A stretch of 64,000 nucleotides of DNA from Streptomyces guryensis (GTDB lineage Bacteria > Actinomycetota > Actinomycetes > Streptomycetales > Streptomycetaceae), in assembly GCF_021261325.1 (NCBI RefSeq), contig NZ_JAJSBI010000020.1, positions 122,828-186,827 of the forward strand. Direction: 5' to 3'. A program made the translations under genes and the position numbers. The notes under the pieces are model-generated. The model was not told the DNA's origin. It made no database searches and saw only the letters and a list, made by a program, of their open reading frames with translations. Positions 8,732-16,072 of the stretch are shown in pieces; the stretch's first letter is position 1; every line of letters begins with the position of its first letter.

Positions 8732-9832
8732 TCAGTGGGCGATGCCGTCAAACCCCTCGATGTCCGAAGGCCGCCGCACACCCGGCCCCACATACCGCGC
8801 CGACGGCCGCACCAGCCGCCCCGTCCGCTTCTGCTCCAGGATGTGCGCCGACCACCCCGCGGTACGGGCACAGCTGAACATCGACGTGAACATATGGGCC
8901 GGCACCTCGGCGAAGTCGAGCATGATCGCCGCCCAGAACTCGACGTTCGTGGCAAGCACGCGATCCGGGCGCCGCGCGTGCAACTCCTCCAGCGCCGCCT
9001 TCTCCAGCGCCTCCGCCACCTCGAACCGCGGAGCACCGAGCTCACGGGCCGTACGCCGCAACACGCGCGCGCGTGGATCCTCGGCGCGATACACCCGGTG
9101 CCCGAAGCCCATCAGCCGCTCCCCCTTGTCGAGGGCCTGCTTGACGTACGCCTCCGCGTCCCCGGTCCGCTCGATCTCCTCGATCATGCCCAGCACCCGG
9201 GAGGGCGCACCTCCGTGCAGCGGCCCGGACATCGCGCCCACGGCACCGGAGAGCGCGGCAGCGACATCCGCGCCCGTGGAGGCGATGACACGGGCCGTGA
9301 AGGTGGACGCGTTCATGCCGTGCTCGGCGGCGGAGGTCCAGTAGGCGTCGACGGCGGCGACGTGCTTGGGGTCGGGCTCGCCCCGCCAGCGGATCATGAA
9401 CCGCTCGGTGATCGAGTGGGCCTTGTCGATCTCACGCTGCGGAACCATGGGCCGGCCCTGGCCGCGGGCCGACTGGGCGACGTAGGAGAGAGCCATGACC
9501 GCGGCTCGGGCCAGGTCGGCGCGGGCCTGCTCGGCGTCGATGTCGAGGAGGGGCTTGAGACCCCAGACGGGCGCCAGCATGGCCAGCGCCGACTGGACGT
9601 CCACCCGGATGTCACCGGAGTGCACGGGGATCGGGAACGGCTCGGCGGGCGGCAGACCAGGGTTGAAGGCGCCGTCGACGAGCAGCCCCCAGACGTTCCC
9701 GAAGGAGACGTGACCGACCAGGTCCTCGATGTCGACACCCCGATACCGGAGGGCGCCGCCCTCCTTGTCGGGTTCGGCGATCTCCGTCTCGAACGCGACG
9801 ACTCCCTCGAGTCCGGGTACGAAGTCGGACAT
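8732..9832 (-). CDS. Citrate synthase-like protein (second citrate synthase family)
   Basis: A 366-residue citrate/2-methylcitrate synthase family protein. The two catalytic histidine segments are present: EHGMNASTFTAR and GFGHRVYRAEDPRARVLR, with GPLHGGAP between them. Where standard enzymes have an Asp in NVDFY, this protein reads TNVEFWAAI, i.e. Glu. The length is at the short end for the family. It is transcribed divergently from pdxH across 281 bases. It may condense acetyl-CoA or propionyl-CoA with oxaloacetate, but the Glu substitution leaves the exact reaction open. Confidence 0.88.
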   Translation of the reverse strand: MSDFVPGLEGVVAFETEIAEPDKEGGALRYRGVDIEDLVGHVSFGNVWGLLVDGAFNPGLPPAEPFPIPVHSGDIRVDVQSALAMLAPVWGLKPLLDIDAEQARADLARAAVMALSYVAQSARGQGRPMVPQREIDKAHSITERFMIRWRGEPDPKHVAAVDAYWTSAAEHGMNASTFTARVIASTGADVAAALSGAVGAMSGPLHGGAPSRVLGMIEEIERTGDAEAYVKQALDKGERLMGFGHRVYRAEDPRARVLRRTARELGAPRFEVAEALEKAALEELHARRPDRVLATNVEFWAAIMLDFAEVPAHMFTSMFSCARTAGWSAHILEQKRTGRLVRPSARYVGPGVRRPSDIEGFDGIAH

Positions 9833-10008
9833 CAGGCGGCTCCTCGTGATGTGTACGGCAGAAGTGGCGGCTCGGCCGCTGGATCCCCGGTCGGTTCGTG
9901 CGACTCGTGGTCCTTGGCGGCCACCGTGGTGATGCCCCGTGCGGCTGGTCGCTCAACCAGAACGCACCAGCACGATATCCCCGAGTGCCAGTTTTGGGGA
10001 GGCTTTGC

Positions 10009-10021
10009 GGCACTCAGTGCC
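10009..10021. promoter_or_regulatory. 13-bp palindrome in the citrate synthase/pdxH divergent promoter
   Basis: GGCACTCAGTGCC is a perfect palindrome around a central C. A further GAGTGCC at 9983-9989 is the inverted partner of GGCACTC at 10009-10015. The position, roughly midway between the two divergent start codons, suggests an operator, but no regulator is assigned. Confidence 0.35.
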
Positions 10022-10113
10022 ACAGGTACTCGTCGTCCGCGACGCGCGCCCCATGCCGAAATCATGACGGACACCATGCCGAACGGCACCCGCACATACG
10101 GCAGGATGACCGC

Positions 10114-10782
10114 GTGACCGACCGAGACGCCGTCCCCCTCGATCCCGCCTCGATGCGCAAGCACTACCGGGCCGAGGGCCTCGCCGAGTCCGATCTGGCC
10201 GCCACTCCGGTGGCGCAGTTCGCGCGCTGGTTCCAGCAGGCCGCGACCGAGGCCCACCTCTTCGAACCGAACGCCATGGTCGTCTCCACGGCCAACGCCG
10301 AAGGCCACCCCGGCTCACGCACCGTACTGCTCAAGCACTTCGACGAGCAGGGCTTCGTCTTCTACACCAACTACGACTCCCGCAAGGCCCGCGACCTCGC
10401 CGAGAACCCGTACCTCTCGCTCCTCTTCCCCTGGCACCCGATGGCCCGCCAGGTCATCGTCACGGGCATCGCCCGCCGCACCGGCCGCGACGAGACCGCC
10501 GCCTACTTCCGCACCCGCCCGCACGGCTCCCAGCTCGGCGCCTGGGCCAGCGCCCAGTCGAGCGTGATCTCCACCCGCGCCGACCTCGACGCCTCGTACG
10601 CCGAACTGGCCGCGCGCTACCCGGAGGGCGAACAGGTACCGGTCCCCCCGAACTGGGGCGGTTTCCGGGTCGCGCCGCAGGCGGTGGAGTTCTGGCAGGG
10701 CCGCGAGAACCGGCTCCACGACCGGTTGCGTTATGTGGCGGAGGCGGACGGGGGCTGGCGGGTGGAGCGGCTCAGCCCCTGA
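10114..10782 (+). CDS. pdxH: Pyridoxamine/pyridoxine 5'-phosphate oxidase
   Basis: A 222-residue FMN-dependent oxidase that converts PNP and PMP to pyridoxal phosphate. It has the expected PdxH line-up: N-terminal RKHYRAEGL, SRTVLLKHFDEQGFVFYTNY, SRKARDLAENP, SQLGAWASAQSSVI and the C-terminal EFWQGRENRLHDR. GTG at 10114 is chosen because the frame upstream has no PdxH-like sequence. The gene is divergent from the citrate synthase and is followed 18 bases later by a strong stem-loop. A second PNP-oxidase-like gene lies at 58.9 kb but is more diverged. Confidence 0.93.
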   Translation: MTDRDAVPLDPASMRKHYRAEGLAESDLAATPVAQFARWFQQAATEAHLFEPNAMVVSTANAEGHPGSRTVLLKHFDEQGFVFYTNYDSRKARDLAENPYLSLLFPWHPMARQVIVTGIARRTGRDETAAYFRTRPHGSQLGAWASAQSSVISTRADLDASYAELAARYPEGEQVPVPPNWGGFRVAPQAVEFWQGRENRLHDRLRYVAEADGGWRVERLSP

Positions 10783-10800
10783 GACCGCCGGAACGCAGAC

Positions 10801-10871
10801 GACCCGCGAGCTCGGGTCCCCCTGCCTTGCGGCGGGGGAGCCGGCCGGACGTACCGGCGAGCTCGCGGGTC
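10801..10871. terminator. Large stem-loop terminator after pdxH
   Basis: GACCCGCGAGCTCG at 10801-10814 is perfectly complementary to CGAGCTCGCGGGTC at 10858-10871. The 43-base interior can form further G+C hairpins (CCCCC with GGGGG, GCCGG with CCGGC). It starts 18 bases after the pdxH stop. It also lies at the end of the possible small minus-strand transcript and could serve both. Confidence 0.7.
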
Positions 10872-10952
10872 GGGTGACTGCGTTGGATTAGGCCGGCTGC
10901 GTGTTGCTCGCACACGCTGGTCCGGCACCGCACTGGGTGTGGTGGCGGGCCG

Positions 10953-10991
10953 CTAGCCCGCGGTCACCTCGCGCGTCCGGGTTTCACTCAT
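10953..10991 (-). CDS. Candidate 12-codon ORF with extended Shine-Dalgarno
   Basis: Reading the minus strand from 10991: ATG, eleven further codons and TAG, giving MSETRTREVTAG. Upstream at 10998-11012 is AGAAAGGAGGTGATC, complementary to essentially the whole 3' end of 16S rRNA, an unusually strong ribosome-binding site for this genome; AGGAGG is 11 bases from the ATG. A hairpin with 8-bp arms abuts the site on its 5' side. Downstream there is only a strong terminator, then antisense pdxH, so a leader role for a distal gene is not obvious. Could be a leader-type peptide, a translated small RNA, or a stalling sequence. Function unknown. Confidence 0.4.
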   Translation of the reverse strand: MSETRTREVTAG

Positions 10992-11010
10992 TTACCCGAT
11001 CACCTCCTTT

Positions 11011-11034
11011 CTGCTTAGGCCACACACTAAGCAG
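11011..11034 (-). promoter_or_regulatory. 8-bp hairpin directly upstream of the small-ORF ribosome-binding site
   Basis: CTGCTTAG (11011-11018) and CTAAGCAG (11027-11034) are perfect complements around an 8-base loop. On the minus strand the 3' arm runs straight into the AAAGGAGG of the small ORF. It could shield the 5' end of a short mRNA or modulate ribosome access. Confidence 0.4.
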
Positions 11035-11193
11035 CGGGTTGGCGACGCTCAAGCGATTTTTGGAGCTATTGGCGGCGCGGCTTCCGGACGGACGGTGTAG
11101 CCGTACCCGTCGCCTCGCTGCAGGAGTCGCAGGTTCCAGTGGGAGACGTTGAACCTTCCGGCAGGAGTCGTGAGGCTGTGCTGCCCTCTGGCT

Positions 11194-11211
11194 CGGACGG
11201 AAATCCGTCCG
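11194..11211. promoter_or_regulatory. 18-base palindrome
   Basis: CGGACGGAAATCCGTCCG has two 8-bp complementary arms and an AA centre. It lies about 150 bp upstream of the RidA-GNAT gene and about 180 bp upstream of the small ORF on the other strand. It may be an operator or the hairpin of a leader; no regulator is assigned. Confidence 0.3.
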
Positions 11212-11363
11212 GTCCAGGTCCCGGCCCAGAGCGTCTAAGCGGGCGGAAGCCGCCTCTTCGTGCGAATTGCTCCGATTTCTCGAATGCGCAGCCGATCTCG
11301 CTGCTAGCGCGCCTGGCACAATCCGCTACCACAAGTCGCCCCTGATCACCTAGCTTTTCGACC

Positions 11364-12191
11364 ATGACGGAGCGACGCGCGATCCTCGGTGGATCGACCT
11401 TCGAGGAGCAGATCGGTTACGCCAGGGCCGTGGTCGACGGGGACTGGGTGCATGTGTCCGGGACCACGGGGTTCGACTACGCGACGATGACGATCTCTGA
11501 CGATGTCGTCGAGCAGGCCGAGCGGTGCATGGGGAACATCGAGGCGGCGCTCGCTGAGGCGGGGTGCGGGCTGGGCGATGTCGTACGGGTGCGGTATCTG
11601 CTGCCCGAGAGGGACGACTTCGAGCCGTGCTGGCCGGTGCTGCGGCGGGCGTTCGGGGAGGTGCGGCCGGCGGCGACCATGATGGTGTGCGGGCTTGCGG
11701 ATCCTCGGATGAGGATCGAGATCGAGGTGTACGCGCGGCGCGGGGCGCTGCGGATCGAGGCCGTGCACGGAGAGGCCGCGCTGGAGCAGTGGCGGTTCGT
11801 CCACAACGAGACGGTGCCGCCCGCCGCCATGTCCCTGGACGAGGCGCGGGAGCGACTCGGGCGTTATCGGCTGGAGAACGCGTATCTGGGGGAGGTTCTC
11901 GTCGGGTGTTCGACCGTGCGGCCGCCGGAGGGCGAGCAGGGGGTGGCCACGGTGATCGCTCGTGTGTTGCCCGGGTTCCGGGGGCGGGGGTTCGGGAGGG
12001 CGTTGTACGAGAAGGGGCTGGCGCACGCGCGTGTGCTGGGTGCCGGGGTCATCGAGACCTGCGTGCTGGCGGCCAATGAGGATGGGCTTCGGTTCGCCGG
12101 GAAGTGCGGGTTTGTGGAGACCGAGCGGTATGTGCTGGACGGCGAAACCGATCTGTGGATTGATCTTCGGCTGGTGGTGGCCGGATCATAG
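11364..12191 (+). CDS. RidA/YjgF-GNAT acetyltransferase fusion protein
   Basis: A 275-residue two-domain protein. Residues 1 to about 130 are a RidA/YjgF/UK114 domain (WVHVSGTTGFDYATM, ERCMGNIEAALAEAG, FGEVRPAATMMVCGLADPRM). RidA proteins hydrolyse reactive enamine/imine intermediates such as 2-aminoacrylate. After a linker, about 145-275 form a GNAT acetyltransferase with the acetyl-CoA loop LPGFRGRGFGRALYEKGL and FAGKCGFVETERY. The frame is continuous, so this is a true fusion. It stands alone between pdxH and a PAS gene; proximity to PLP metabolism fits the RidA part, since PLP enzymes make RidA substrates, but that link is inference. Confidence 0.88.
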   Translation: MTERRAILGGSTFEEQIGYARAVVDGDWVHVSGTTGFDYATMTISDDVVEQAERCMGNIEAALAEAGCGLGDVVRVRYLLPERDDFEPCWPVLRRAFGEVRPAATMMVCGLADPRMRIEIEVYARRGALRIEAVHGEAALEQWRFVHNETVPPAAMSLDEARERLGRYRLENAYLGEVLVGCSTVRPPEGEQGVATVIARVLPGFRGRGFGRALYEKGLAHARVLGAGVIETCVLAANEDGLRFAGKCGFVETERYVLDGETDLWIDLRLVVAGS

Positions 12192-12326
12192 GTGTTGACG
12201 GGCGTTACAACGATTCCTTCAATCTTGGGGGAACTCGGTGTGTGCTGCGTCACGTTCCAGTTAGATGATGGCGAGTGAGCGAACCGACGCGCCGTACGTG
12301 CGGACGCAGCTTGGCAGGGGGTCCAG

Positions 12327-13730
12327 GTGAGTGCTTCCCGGCGTAGTGGGACCACCGACGAGCTGGGGCCGGACGAGCCCGAGCGGGTGGGTCCGGTGGG
12401 CCCTGACGGCTCCGATCTGCTGGCCGCGCTGCTCGACGGGATGGATGCGGCGCTGTGTGCCTTCGACGCGGGCGGTGTCGTCACCCATTGGAATCGTGAG
12501 GCGGAGCGGATTCTGGGGTGGACCGCGGCCGAGGCGGTGGGGCGGCACGGGTTCGCGGGGTGGGCCGTGCGCAGTGCGGATGCCGAGGACGTCGAGGGGC
12601 GGCTGATGTCCGCCATGGAGGCTCCGGGTCGGCAGGTGCACGAGTTCGCGCTGCTGACGAAGGACGGCGGGCGGGTGCTGGTGCGGACGCAGTCCGCGGC
12701 GGTGCGCGGGCCGGACGGGAAGCCCGCGGGTGTGTACTGCGCCTTCAGTGAGGTGCACACGCAGATCGATCTTGAGCGGTCGATCGCGCTGAGTGAGGCG
12801 TTGTTCGAGGACGCCAGCTGGGGTGTCGTGCTGGTCGATGCCGATCTGCGGCCCGCGGTGGTGAATGCCCATGCGGCGCGTGCGCTCGGTATCGGGCGTA
12901 CGTCGGCGTTGGGGCGGCCGCTTGGGGAGTTGCTCGCCCAGGGTGTGGAGGAGCTGGAGAGCGCGCTCACCCATGTGCTGGCGGAGGGCGCGCCGCCGGC
13001 GCCGGCCGAGATCTGGGTGAGTGTGCGGACGCCGGAGGGCGAGCAGCGGCGCTGCTGGCGCTGCGGCTTCGTGCGGCTGGCGTCGCCGCTCGCGGAGGAG
13101 CCGGTGCCGTTGGGTGTCGCCTGGCTCTTCCAGGATGTGACGGAGGGCAAACAGGGCGAGCAGGAGTCGGCGCTGCTGCGGTTCCGGACCAATCAGCTGC
13201 ACCGGGCGGCTCGGGCGGCCGCGGAGTGCGAGGACCCGGGTGAGGCGGCGACCGTCCATCTGGACTTCGCGCTGGCCGGGTTCGCCGACCATGCGGTGAT
13301 CGACCGGGTGGCGGGCGGTGCGGTGGCCGACGGGGCGGCGGAGGGGCCGGTACGGCTGGTGCGGATCGCCGCGACGCCGTCCGGGGCGCCGGGGCCGAGT
13401 CTGCTGACCGGGCAGGCGGGGTTGCCGGTGCGGTACGGGCAGGGGCATCCGGCGTCGCAGTGCGTGGAGCGGACGGGGTCCGTGCGGGCGAGCGTGGGGG
13501 CGGTGCCGGCGGAGCAGGCGCGGGAGTGGGCGCTGGCTCGGCAGTGGCCTGGGGATGCGGTGCACGCGTTGTGCGCGGTGTTGCGGAGTCGGGGGCGGAC
13601 GTTGGGGGTCGTGACGTTTCTGCGGGGGAGTGGGCGGAGTCAGTTCGAGCGGGTGGATGCGGTGTACGCGGAGGATGTGGCCGTTCGGATCGCCGCGGCG
13701 CTGGATCTGGCGGGGGCCGTGGGGCGGTAG
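12327..13730 (+). CDS. PAS-domain sensory protein with C-terminal GAF-like region
   Basis: A 467-residue cytoplasmic protein. The first PAS domain spans about 33-150 (LLDGMDAALCAFDAGG, WNREAERILGWTAAEAVGR), the second about 155-275 (ALFEDASWGVVLVDADLRP). The C-terminal third (about 290-465) resembles a GAF domain (RTLGVVTFLRG near the end). No PP2C phosphatase, kinase or DNA-binding domain follows, unlike many Streptomyces PAS-GAF-PP2C proteins. It probably senses a small ligand and acts through a partner. GTG start at 12327. No signal peptide or membrane segment. Confidence 0.75.
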   Translation: MSASRRSGTTDELGPDEPERVGPVGPDGSDLLAALLDGMDAALCAFDAGGVVTHWNREAERILGWTAAEAVGRHGFAGWAVRSADAEDVEGRLMSAMEAPGRQVHEFALLTKDGGRVLVRTQSAAVRGPDGKPAGVYCAFSEVHTQIDLERSIALSEALFEDASWGVVLVDADLRPAVVNAHAARALGIGRTSALGRPLGELLAQGVEELESALTHVLAEGAPPAPAEIWVSVRTPEGEQRRCWRCGFVRLASPLAEEPVPLGVAWLFQDVTEGKQGEQESALLRFRTNQLHRAARAAAECEDPGEAATVHLDFALAGFADHAVIDRVAGGAVADGAAEGPVRLVRIAATPSGAPGPSLLTGQAGLPVRYGQGHPASQCVERTGSVRASVGAVPAEQAREWALARQWPGDAVHALCAVLRSRGRTLGVVTFLRGSGRSQFERVDAVYAEDVAVRIAAALDLAGAVGR

Positions 13731-13736
13731 GACGGC

Positions 13737-13759
13737 CCGGCACCGAAACGGTGCGCCGG
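13737..13759. terminator. Hairpin between convergent PAS and SIS genes
   Basis: GCACCG (13740-13745) pairs with CGGTGC (13749-13754) around AAA, and the stem extends outward with one bulged base to CCG/CGG. It lies 7 bases after the PAS gene stop and 26 bases from the SIS gene stop, as expected for a shared terminator. Confidence 0.5.
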
Positions 13760-13784
13760 TTCCTGCTGTCTGGCTGTCCGGTTC

Positions 13785-14540
13785 CTACTGCTGGTAGAAG
13801 ATCCGGTCCCCGTACTCCCGCATCACCCGGCTGTTCCACTCGTGGCCGCCGTCCACGTTCCCGGATCGCAGAAGGGGGGGCTCGATGCCGAGGTCGGCGA
13901 GTGTGGCCGCCGCGGTGGCCATGACGGCCTGGAGGATCGCGCTGGTGACGACCGTCGAGGCCGGAGCGAAGGGGGCCGGGATGGTGTCGAGGGTGAGGGT
14001 GGCGTCGCCGATGGCGATCTTGGAGTCGAGGACGATGTCGCAGTGGTCGCGCAGGTAGCTGCCGGAGGTGTGCCGGGACCGGGTCTCGGTCGCGTACGCC
14101 ACTGAGGTCACGCCGATGACCTTCACGCCGAGGGCGCGGGCGTGCATGGCCATTTCGACGGGGAGGGCGTTGCGTCCGGAGAGGGAGATGATCACCAGGG
14201 TGTCGCCGGAGCGGAGCGGCGAGGAGTCGAGGACGGCGGTTGCGAGGCCGTCGACGCGTTCCAGGGCGGAGCCCAGCGTGGCCGGCATCACGTCGACGCC
14301 GACGACGCCCGGTACGGCGAGCAGGTTCATCAGGGCGAGGCCGCCGGCGCGGTAGACGACGTCCTGTGCGGCGAGGGAGGAGTGGCCGGCGCCGAAGGCG
14401 AAGAGCCGTCCGCCGTCTGCGACGGTGTCGGCGAGCAGGGCCCCGGCCGCCGTGATGGACTGTGCCTCCTCGTCCCGGACCCTTTGCAGGAGGTCGATCG
14501 CGGCGTCGAAGAACTGGTCGGCCGGTTTGCCGTCGCTCAT
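13785..14540 (-). CDS. SIS-domain protein (UPF0309 type)
   Basis: A 251-residue sugar-isomerase-fold protein, the usual length for the UPF0309 group. Phosphosugar-binding SIS features are visible: RLFAFGAGHSSLAAQDVVYRAGG near residue 45 and DTLVIISLSGRNALPVEMAM near 118, followed by VKVIGVTSV. It should bind a phosphosugar, perhaps N-acetylglucosamine- or N-acetylmuramate-phosphate, but no catalytic assignment can be made. ATG at 14540 has a GGAAGGAC ribosome-binding site. It is divergent from dmdR1. Confidence 0.85.
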   Translation of the reverse strand: MSDGKPADQFFDAAIDLLQRVRDEEAQSITAAGALLADTVADGGRLFAFGAGHSSLAAQDVVYRAGGLALMNLLAVPGVVGVDVMPATLGSALERVDGLATAVLDSSPLRSGDTLVIISLSGRNALPVEMAMHARALGVKVIGVTSVAYATETRSRHTSGSYLRDHCDIVLDSKIAIGDATLTLDTIPAPFAPASTVVTSAILQAVMATAAATLADLGIEPPLLRSGNVDGGHEWNSRVMREYGDRIFYQQ

Positions 14541-14766
14541 GCGGGTCCTTCCGGGGCGGTGTGGGGCGTCCGGGCGCGGAGGTGTCGCGGATCACCGTGC
14601 GGTCTGGACCAGTGCCGTGTCAATACGGGGGTGAGGGCCGGGGCGTAACGCCGTGGTTTCCCCGGCGCGGCACGGTTGTCGGTGGTATGCGTCAGAATTG
14701 AATCCAGGGCCAGCGCACACGCCGTGAAGCTGTCGTGCTTCCGGCAGTACTCATCGAGGGGCACGT

Positions 14767-15459
14767 ATGTCCGGACTGATCGACACCACGGAGATGTATC
14801 TCCGCACCATCCTCGAGCTGGAGGAGGAAGGTGTGGTCCCCATGCGCGCCCGGATCGCCGAGCGGCTGGACCAGAGCGGGCCGACCGTCAGCCAGACGGT
14901 GGCGCGGATGGAGCGGGACGGCCTCGTGTCCGTCGCGACGGACCGCCATCTGGAGTTCACGGACGAGGGCCGCCGGCTCGCCACGCGCGTGATGCGCAAG
15001 CACCGGCTCGCCGAGTGTCTGCTGGTCGATGTGATCGGCCTGGAGTGGGAGCAGGTGCACGCGGAGGCGTGCCGCTGGGAGCACGTGATGAGTGAGGCCG
15101 TGGAGCGGCGCGTGCTGGAGCTGCTGCGGCACCCGACCGAGTCGCCGTACGGCAACCCGATCCCGGGTCTGGAGGAGCTGGGCGAGAAGGACGGCGCGAA
15201 CCCGTTCCTGGACGAGGGCATGGTGTCGCTGGCGGACCTGGACCCCGGGGTGGAGGGCAAGACGGTTGTCGTGCGCCGTATCGGTGAGCCGATCCAGACG
15301 GATGCGCAGCTGATGTACACGCTGCGGCGGGCGGGTGTGCAGCCCGGTTCGGTGGTGAGTGTGACGGAGTCGGCGGGCGGTGTGCTGGTGGGCAGTGGCG
15401 GTGAGGCGGCCGAGCTGGAGGCGGATGTCGCCTCCCATGTGTTCGTCGCGAAGCGCTGA
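14767..15459 (+). CDS. dmdR1: Iron-dependent repressor, DtxR/IdeR family (DmdR1)
   Basis: A 230-residue ferrous-iron-dependent repressor. The winged helix occupies residues 1-70. The ancillary and primary metal ligands known from DtxR are all conserved: M10, H79, E83, H98, C102, E105 and H106. The C-terminal SH3-like domain is present (about 150-225). With Fe2+ such proteins bind iron boxes and repress siderophore genes. By sequence and position this is the counterpart of S. coelicolor dmdR1. In that species an antiparallel gene, adm, has been reported to overlap dmdR1; long open frames on the minus strand here are discussed in the findings. I see no iron box in the 226-base upstream gap. Confidence 0.93.
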   Translation: MSGLIDTTEMYLRTILELEEEGVVPMRARIAERLDQSGPTVSQTVARMERDGLVSVATDRHLEFTDEGRRLATRVMRKHRLAECLLVDVIGLEWEQVHAEACRWEHVMSEAVERRVLELLRHPTESPYGNPIPGLEELGEKDGANPFLDEGMVSLADLDPGVEGKTVVVRRIGEPIQTDAQLMYTLRRAGVQPGSVVSVTESAGGVLVGSGGEAAELEADVASHVFVAKR

Positions 15460-16072
15460 CCGTCGGCGGCCCGTCGGCGGGCGTGCTGCTCCTCGTCGCG
15501 CCCCTGGCCTCGTAGGGGCCGTCAACTCCGGTTGTTCCAGGGGAGGTTGAGGTGCCCTGCGGCTTTGTCGCCGATCTCTTCGGCGCCAGGATTCGGTGCG
15601 TGGAAATCGCAGCGCTCGGACGTTTCGCGTGCGAGGCTGTCGCGTGAGGCATATGACCTGAGGGGGCCGGGAGGATGTGCCGCAGACGTGTGGAGGGCCC
15701 CGGCGCCGTGTGGCGCCGGGGCCTGTCCTCCCCTGTGCTGACCCGGAGCCCCGAGCTCTCAGGGTCATCCCCTTCGGACCGTTTTCCCCGAGCGGTCCGC
15801 CTCCCGCTGAAGATCTCCCCTCGGCGGCGGCGATCATTCCTCGGGCGAGGTCACTCGTACGAGGGGTGTTCCTCGCAGGCACCATATTTTCGAATACCCA
15901 TTCGATAGTCTTCTGTGACAGGTCACGCGGAATGTGCGCTTCAGGAGTGAGCGCACAAGAACTGAGCTCATCAGAACAGCCAGCTGCACGGCACGGCAGG
16001 ACACGGTTCACAGGACCGGCCGGCTCGAGCGGGAGCGAGCGGTCCGAGCGGAGCTAGGGGGGTGCCAGGACC
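15460..16072. other. 613-bp intergenic region between dmdR1 and the hydrolase-fold gene
   Basis: No convincing gene on the plus strand. It contains a strong terminator-type hairpin at 15696-15723 and a small inverted repeat CGAATACCCATTCG at 15893-15906 in the more A+T-rich stretch that likely holds the promoter of the next gene. Minus-strand open frames run through it from dmdR1 (14692-16011), but their composition is that of antisense shadows. Confidence 0.5.
15696..15723 (+). terminator. 12-bp perfect hairpin with GTGT loop
   Basis: GGCCCCGGCGCC (15696-15707) and GGCGCCGGGGCC (15712-15723) are perfect complements around GTGT. It is followed by TGTCCTCCCC, typical of Streptomyces terminators that lack a U-run. 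It lies 237 bases after the dmdR1 stop. Confidence 0.65.

Larger units (their letters stand above)
10783..11363. other. 581-bp region between pdxH and the RidA-GNAT gene, rich in hairpins
   Basis: No long convincing gene. From left to right: a large stem-loop (10801-10871), a 12-codon minus-strand ORF (10953-10991) preceded by an extended Shine-Dalgarno (10998-11012) and an 8-bp hairpin (11011-11034), and an 18-base palindrome CGGACGGAAATCCGTCCG (11194-11211). The set is arranged like a short minus-strand transcript reading toward 10801. Confidence 0.6.

Noticed and set aside
10984..11319. 111-codon minus-strand frame over the pdxH-RidA gap
   Set aside because: No domain, mixed low-quality composition, and it conflicts with the hairpin and Shine-Dalgarno arrangement that reads in another frame.
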